Shown here: positions 57,639 to 64,000 of the stretch, one piece after another | Layout of the letters: the number at the start of each line of letters is the position of its first letter | How positions within the stretch are numbered: the first letter of the stretch is position 1 | Assembly (NCBI GenBank): GCA_003550325.1 | Contig: QKWP01001063.1 | Coordinates: 95,280-159,279 of the forward strand | DNA from: Gigaspora rosea | Taxonomy: Eukaryota > Glomeromycota > Glomeromycetes > Diversisporales > Gigasporaceae | Length of the DNA: 64,000 nucleotides | Direction of reading: 5' to 3' | The notes under the pieces: generated by a model | Database searches by the model: none | The model's input: only the letters and a program-made list of their open reading frames with translations | Told to the model about the DNA's origin: nothing | Program-made: the position numbers and the translations under genes

Positions 57639-58028
57639 AGTGCTTAATTGCCAATCCAGATAAGATCAGCAATATTTCTATATTTAGAATTGGGGCAAAA
57701 CAAATATATAAACAAGATAGTACAAAATCTGAATCAGGCCTGTATATATAAAATTTTTATATGATTTAAAGAATTTTAAAGATGTTTTTACTCATATCTT
57801 CTTATTACTAGTCCGATTTTAATGAAATTTTACTAGTAGATGCACAAAAACCTGCTCTACAACTTTACTTATATTAAAAAAATATTTACTTAGTACAAAA
57901 AAAACTTTTTATTAGGCCTAAAACAGATTTACTAATATATTGTTTATATATTTGTTTATCCCCAATTCCAAATATGGTAATAATATAGCTATAGTGCCGA
58001 TCTTATCCAGATTGGTAATTAAAGCACT
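57639..58028. mobile_element. 390-bp inverted-repeat element in the gypsy protease region
   Basis: Ends AGTGCTTAATTGCCAATCCA and AGTGCTTTAATTACCAATCT (inward) extend as imperfect complements for about 85 bp (to ACAAATATATAAACAA on both sides). It splits gypsy coding text (LEQLFK before, NAEIRIVRG after). The target duplication is unclear (AACTGA/AACTAG), so its type is undecided. Confidence 0.6.
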
Positions 58029-61000
58029 AACTAGAAAGAAAAAAGAAAGTGATGTATTAACCTTGAACGCCGAAATTAGAATTGTACGAGGAATGCAACA
58101 TAATATAAATTTAAAACTCATAAACGTTCCTGTTGGCAAAGCAATGATAAATAGTGAAATAGTTGAACCACTAATTAATCTGAGTTCGAAATTGAATCCC
58201 ATGCATAAATTATTTGCCAAACATAAAGAGTTGTCTTGAAAGTCAGTTACTAGTAAAGGACGAATGGCTGATGACCAATTAAGTGAATATGTAGGGTATA
58301 TGTCCAACGTTGAAGTAATAATTGAAGGAGTTAAAGTCATACAAGGGTTCTACATAATAAAAGCTGCAAGTTTCGAAGTTCAATTGGGTATGCCATGGCT
58401 TGCTGCAGCCAAATGTAATTTGAAATGGAAAAATAACAAGCTATGGTGCACTATAGCCTCAGATCACAGAAAAGCTTCGTTTATTTCATCTATAGTTTCC
58501 AAGAAATGGACTAATATTCTAGAAAAATATGACAATAACGATAGTGATGATGATGCAGAAGATGTAATGGCTATTCATAGAATCGATATGACTGTGTATA
58601 AAGATAACAGATATAAGAATGAACAATTAATAAATATTGTTAAAAGGGCAGTAATTCTGATAACCTTATAATAAAGGAAATTGAATCCATCGATTCACAT
58701 GATCTAAAGGAAAAGAGTCATTATAGTAAAATAATTTGTTAGTTACGTGAGAACGAACAGAAGGATGGTACAATAAAAGGAATAAAATCTGGTATAGTAA
58801 TAAGATTAACAAAAGAAATTTGTGTCGAATTAGACTTCGGAGTTACCATTTCAAAAGAAAAAAAAAATGGGCAGAGGAACAATTAATGAAGAAAACTTCC
58901 AATCATTTGTATTCAACATTTCAGAGATCTGAAACACCGATTTAATTCAATATGAAATAAAGACTAGAGAAAAAGAAATACTACTAGTGTGTGTACATCC
59001 AATATAAATAAACAATCCAGAGCATGTGCGCTTGTTTGAGGACCAACTGAAGGATATATTAAAATATGAACTACTAGAGAAAAGTATGGGTCAATATGCC
59101 TATCACTGTTTTTCCATTAAAAAAAAGGATGAGGCACTGATAAATTACAAGTGGTAGAAGATATGAGACCTCTAAACAAATACATAATTAAAGATGGATA
59201 TCCTTTGATTATAATATGTGATATTTTGGAGAAAGCTGTAAATCATAATTGGTACTTCAGTGTAGATGCCTACAAGGGCTACTGGCAGATACAAATCCGT
59301 AAAGAAGATAAAGTAGCCGTTGCTACTCCACTCGGTGTGCTTTGTTACACTATTATGTGCATAGAATTTAAAAACGCTAGTGAGACCTTCTAGCATTTAA
59401 TGGACACTTCACTTTGAAGGTAAGGAATGGAAGAGCATTGCTGCTGCATATCAGAATGATATTGGGCTTTAGACCAGAGAGATAGTTGAGGAACATATAG
59501 ATAAGTTCATTAAACTCGCACAAACGTTTAGTAAGACTGAGCTCACTTTCGCTACAAAAAAATGCCATTTACTCTACAAGGAGCTAAATATGTATGGATT
59601 CATTGTTGGAAAAAGGGTATAAACCCAATCCAAATCAAATGAAGAAAATAAATGAATAGAAAGCACTAAAAAAGTTCATGAAATCGTGTTTTTCTAGGTA
59701 CTGTAAACTACTATCATCAGTTTGTACAGAATTTTAGCACAATTGCCAAACCTTTAACTGATTTTATATGGGGAAGGGAACAAGCTGAAGCATTTCAAAT
59801 ATTAAACCAGAAAAGGACAAATGAGGTAATACTGAAAGGCCCAAATTGGCAGGACGCCAAAAACGGTACTCAGCCTTATCAAATGAGTACTAATGCAAAA
59901 GATATAGTATTGGGAGTTGTTTTGGAACAAATTGACGATTAGCATACATTGTGCTCAGTAACATTTGAATCGCGAAACTTAAATTGCACGAGTTGAATTA
60001 TACAATAATCGAGAAGAAATGCTTAGATATAGTTTTTGGCTATAATATGTGCAAAAGATACGTGGTAGGTACAGCATTTGACATATGGGTGACCATCAAG
60101 CCCTTGAATAGCTTTTTAACAAGACACAATGAAAAGGATACTTAATGCAATAAGTAATTTCTTTACAGGCTTTCGATTTCAAAGTACATTATAAACCCAG
60201 CAAAAAGCATAGATATGCTGACACTATGCTGATAGTTTAACTTGTTATCCCGACTTAGTGACACCAGGTAATTGATCTTTGGACGAAGAATTTGTAGATT
60301 CATTGCTATTGAGTGTAAACAATGAGACTAATTAATTTACAAAGGATTTGGAATTAGTCAAGTTCTACTTGCAAAATGTGCAATGGTTACGTGATATGCT
60401 AGAAAAAGACTTACCAAGGCTCCAAAATAAAGTTAGGAAGCATTGTGTAATAAATGACAATTCTTTTAAAGATCAATAGATGGGAAACTGCTATATAAAG
60501 TAATTATAGACAGTAACGAAAAGGTTGAAATACTGAAAGTGAATCATAAAGAACTTACAAGGCGAGAGTAAACATCACGGAGTAAATAGCACAGTTAAAA
60601 AAATCTTGCTGAATTATGTATAAGGCAATAGAAGCATATATAATAATATGAAAAAATATGTCTTATCTTGTCAAATTTGTCAAAAATGTAGTGGAAAGTA
60701 ACTACCAAAACCTATTCACATAATAGCCACTAGTTGGATATTCTACAAGCTTTACATTGATACTTGTCTAGAACTTCTGCTGGCCACCAGCATATAATAG
60801 TTGCAGTCGAAGATTTGACTGGGTATATTGAGGCATTTGCATTAAAGAATAAAAATGCTAAAACAATCACTGCATTTATTTGGGAAGAAGTAATCACTAG
60901 GCATGGTTGTTTTGCTGAATTGATCTTCAATAGAGGTACAGAATTCAAAAACAAACTAATGGATAAATTAACTGCGTGACTACAAGTAAAGCAGCAATTC

Positions 61001-61667
61001 ATGGCCAGTTATTACCCAGAAGCCAATAGAAGGGCAGAGTGCACAGTGCAAAAACTCATATGAATTTTGAGAAAGGTTTGTGCTCAAGCACAAAACCATT
61101 GGCATGAACATCTGCGTGCTGCAGTTTGGGTTCTTAATATTATGGTAGAAAACTTAGGCTATTCATCTTTTAGATAGGTATATGGCTATGACGCAATAAC
61201 ACCAATTGAATTTACTTTCAAAAGCTATCAAATTTTCATGACCAAACAAACATGGATCATGAATGAACTATTGGCTTTTAGAACAATACAAATAAAAGGG
61301 TTAGGCCAAGAGTTGAATAAGGCAAGAGTTAATCAAAATGAACTTTGTGAAAAATGGAAAAGGTTTTATGAACGATATGCAAATATGCACAAAGAAAACA
61401 TTGAAACTGGTGACTTGGTACTCATTTATGATTCAGCACTTGACAATTCACCTCGAAAATTGGATTATAGGTGGGTCGATCCAGTGTCGATCCATACACT
61501 ATAAGAAGAGTTGGATGAAATGGTCATTTATATTTGGACAAAGTGGATGGAAGTAGATTAGCGGATCCTTTTACAAGCAATTGGGTAAAAGGTTAAAGCA
61601 AAGACCAGAATGGATGGAGCCACAAGGTGATGACTTTGTGGACAAAGATCATGGGAGGTCTAGCTCC

Positions 61668-61965
61668 TGTTATAGTAACAGTCAATACCCTATGTACATT
61701 CAAGAAATGTTTGGGTTCGAGGTCTTGGATTTCGATCGTGAACTCAGTTTACAATCTCATGTGATTATGTGATATATCCCAGTGAACTGGGTAATACAGA
61801 TATATCAGATGATTTGATGCATGAATAGTTTATTATAATTATGCAATAAGCAGAGAGTCTATTGTAGTTTATACTTGGTTTCGCATTAACAATATAGTCA
61901 TAGATCTTAGTTTAATAAAATCAATTTGAAATATAATATAGTAGAATTTGATATAAATAGGGTAA
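61668..61965 (+). mobile_element. 3' LTR of the Ty3/gypsy element (interrupted)
   Basis: Follows a purine-rich GATCATGGGAGG (possible polypurine tract) and starts TGTTATAGTAACAGTC. Matches the solo LTR at 45403 but lacks that copy's two hAT-type insertions, showing they came after LTR dispersal. A Harbinger-type MITE interrupts it at 61963-61965 (TAA). Confidence 0.7.
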
Positions 61966-62252
61966 GGGGAGCACCATTTATCACCTGATTTTTTAGGGTA
62001 AGGGGGATCGGAAAATTATCAGGTCCTAATAGTAGATAACTATTGATTGGCTAAAATTTTTTAAAATTTTTTAAAATTTTAAAAAATTTTTAAACTTTAA
62101 TATTAAATAAAATTTGAACCAATGATCCGTTTTTGGATGATTTTACTACCAAAATATTTGTCTCAATGAGATGATTCCAACGAGCCTAAAATCACCAAAA
62201 TCCAATCACTGGATCCCAAGATCGCTATAAATTTGTATTGCTTTAATTATAA
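61966..62252. mobile_element. Left arm of a Harbinger-type MITE (GGGGAGCACC end)
   Basis: After TAA it starts GGGGAGCACCATTTATCACC and carries the family core CTACCAAAATATTTGTCTC, then GATCCCAAGATCG. The far end is not identified; further MITEs follow. Confidence 0.6.
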
Positions 62253-62404
62253 GGGGAGTAACAAAAATCAGGTGATTTTTTAGGGGGGGGAGGGGGTAAA
62301 AAAAGTTGAAATTATATATAAGAACCTGACTATTTATATATTGAGGAAGAGGGAGGGGGGTAGGCCTCTGATAAAAAATAATCAGGTGATTAATGACACT
62401 GCCC
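62253..62404. mobile_element. 152-bp Harbinger-type MITE (TAA duplication)
   Basis: Ends GGGGAGTAACAAAAATCAGG and GGGCAGTGTCATTAATCACC (inward), flanked by TAA (62250-62252, 62405-62407). Nested in the preceding arm. Confidence 0.75.
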
Positions 62405-62429
62405 TAATAGTTTTGTATATATTAAAAAT

Positions 62430-62785
62430 TATTATTAAACTTCTTATAAACTTTAACATTGAATAACTTGTGAACTAGTAATCCGTTTTAGATGATTTTA
62501 CTACCAAAATGCTTGTCTTAGTAAGACGATTCTAATGAATCTAAAATCGTTAAATTCTAATTATGGGATCCCAAGATCATTATAAATTTGTATTATTTTT
62601 AATTGATTTAATATATTTTATATTAAAATAATACAAATCTATAACGATCTTGGGATCCTATGATCAGAATTTAACAATTTTAGGTTTGTTAGAATCATCT
62701 CACTGAGACGAGCATTTTATTAGTAAAATAATCTAAAACGGATCACTGGTTCACAAGTTATTCAATGTTAAAGTTTATATAGTAC
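62430..62785. repeat. Long near-perfect palindrome (about 165-bp arms)
   Basis: The left arm (TTATAAACTTTAACATTGAA, then GACGATTCTAA, then GGGATCCCAAGATC) pairs with the right arm (GATCTTGGGATCC, then TTAGAATCATCTC, then TTCAATGTTAAAG) around an AT centre near 62615. It is the complete interior of the Harbinger-type family seen as separated arms elsewhere. Confidence 0.8.
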
Positions 62786-62820
62786 GGAACAGTAAAAAAC
62801 ATTCAATCTATACATATAGG

Positions 62821-63092
62821 CAGTGTTGTCATGGGACACAGACACGGACGGCGGACAGTCCGAAACGGGACGTCCGGGACATGTCCGCCCAGAATTTTTT
62901 TTGTCCCGGACATTTTGCGACTCAACACGTGATCATCTACCAATAAAATTCGTATAATTCCGCAATTTGATTGGTTTTACCCGGCGGACATGTATCATGT
63001 TGGGATATTATTGCGGACATGTCCCAGACGTCCCATCCTGGACTGTCTGTGTCCCTGAAAAATCGGCGGGACAATGTCCATGTACAACACTG
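62821..63092. mobile_element. 272-bp hAT-type MITE, CAGTGTTGT ends
   Basis: Perfect 8-bp duplication CATATAGG (62813-62820, 63093-63100) and ends CAGTGTTGT / ACAACACTG, the classical hAT terminus. GC-rich, with several GGACA/TGTCC and CGGGAC repeats and an ACACGTGA word. It retains many CG sites, so it is a young insertion. Confidence 0.9.
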
Positions 63093-63100
63093 CATATAGG

Positions 63101-64000
63101 CGCCAATTTTGGGTGTTTATATAATCAATTCTGATTGGCTAATTTTTGTGCAATTGATTTTGATCAGCTGAAAACCTATATATGTTTTCTTTTTTTTTAT
63201 ATTAAACGCCAATTTTTGAAACACATATAAACTTTAATGCCTTATAACTTCCTTAAAATTAAAAATAAAAAAAATTCCTCTGACAGAAATGTAGTTTATC
63301 TAAAAATCTAACAATTTGTCAGAGGGTTTTTTGATTTAATTTTTTTAAAAAAGTTATAACAATTTAAAGATTTACTAATAACAAGTGGATGTCTTTTACT
63401 ATCCGGTACCGTAAGAACTTTAATAATTTTTAATATATACAAAACTAATATAATTAAAGCAATACAAATTTATAATGATCTTGGGATCCAGTAATTGGAT
63501 TTTCTAACTGGCTTGCATCAGCGAATTATATATACGTAATCTTACGTAAGATATTACGGCCCGTAATATTACGGAAATCTTACGATTGATACGGCATATT
63601 ATGCAATACATTACGCTATATTACAGTAATATTACGGTTATTATTTTGAAATATTTTGAAATATATTGCAAATAAAAAAAATGCCTCTACAGGGGTCGCG
63701 TACTCATGCAGATCAATAAACTAATGTGCGCAGGTGGTAATATTTTGATATTTTCGCATTGTTTCGCAATATTTTGCAAATTTTCGCAAATTTTTAAAAT
63801 TTTTTAAAAAATAAATAAACGATATACATATTCACATAATCATGCTTTTTTACAGGTTTTCGCAATATTTCTCACGGTTTCGCAATTTAATATAAAATTT
63901 TTATTTTTTTATTTATTATTATATATTATATTTTACATTTATTAAATATACATTTTTAATTAATATTACATACTTTATTATATATTACATATTATTTTTA
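63101..64000. repeat. Repeat-rich end of window
   Basis: Contains a hairpin at about 63241-63362 (TTCCTCTGACA and TGTCAGAGG arms), part of a Harbinger-family arm (about 63430-63500) and a segment at 63525-63900 that matches both 22895-22970 and 25655-25960 but retains CG dinucleotides. No gene. Confidence 0.55.

Larger units (their letters stand above)
53950..61965 (+). pseudogene. Ty3/gypsy retrotransposon with gag-pol, degenerate and multiply interrupted
   Basis: Traces in order: gag (54224-54477 and 56669-57000; KIWQVVRLYVSDDFKL), a zinc knuckle at about 57180-57225 in which the first two Cys are Tyr (YYEYNQPGHNSKDC), aspartic-protease region (58050-58670, with LGMPWLAAAKC at about 58387), reverse transcriptase (59030-59580; FSVDAYKGYWQIQI; active site YQND at 59449-59460), RNase H-like stretch (59830-60250), integrase zinc domain (to about 60690, SCQICQ) and core (60780-61200; DLTGYIEAFAL, then FNRGTEF with Asn for the second catalytic Asp), then a GPY/F-like end (61400-61500). 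The 3' LTR starts at 61668. The order with integrase after RNase H is that of Ty3/gypsy. Many stops stand for Trp (TAG) or Gln (TAA). Not functional. Confidence 0.8.

Overview
The window is AT-rich eukaryotic DNA with short introns, dense nested transposons and very few genes. Retroelement fragments (an RNase H-bearing LINE, a Ty3/gypsy pol, a large DDKH/SGPDH transposase-like gene) and degenerate NLRC3-type leucine-rich repeats recall arbuscular mycorrhizal fungi (Glomeromycotina, Rhizophagus/Gigaspora-like). That assignment is an inference from remembered families, not from a search. The sequence has two scaffold gaps (5550-6503 and 18910-19894) and one single-N join (23017) flanked by two seemingly identical 771-bp copies, a probable assembly artefact.

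Only one convincing intact host gene is visible: a nine-exon gene on the minus strand (33085-35647) for a predicted seven-transmembrane receptor-like protein of about 468 residues with a Ser-rich cytoplasmic tail. A decayed leucine-rich-repeat pseudogene lies beside it (30766-31325, minus).

Layout: 0-5.5 kb holds poly-A retroposons (families here called R1 and B) with a nested PIF/Harbinger-type MITE. 6.6-10.1 kb holds a broken LINE whose RNase H reading frame is split by two MITEs and becomes continuous when they are mentally removed. 10.5-11.9 kb is a minus-strand Ty3/gypsy relic. 14-21 kb holds a tRNA-derived SINE split by a MITE, and a Harbinger-type element swollen by insertions that include a hairpin satellite and a gap. 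21-31 kb holds a B retroposon, the duplicated contig end, minisatellites and a 585-bp element made of three consecutive palindromes. 31-40 kb is the gene-bearing island. 41-46 kb holds MITEs, a SINE and a solo LTR carrying two hAT-type insertions. 46.7-53.1 kb is a minus-strand transposase-like pseudogene fragmented by one B retroposon and at least four MITEs. 53.9-62 kb is a plus-strand Ty3/gypsy element with gag, protease, RT, RNase H and integrase traces, carrying nested insertions four deep. 62-64 kb is more MITEs.

Two general signals stand out. Many insertions have clean target-site duplications, so layers of transposition can be ordered. Old coding copies are killed mainly by C:G to T:A changes (Trp to stop, Asp to Asn, Cys to Tyr, CpG loss). 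Protein-level calls rest on motif reading; no database search was run, and element ends without a stated duplication are approximate.
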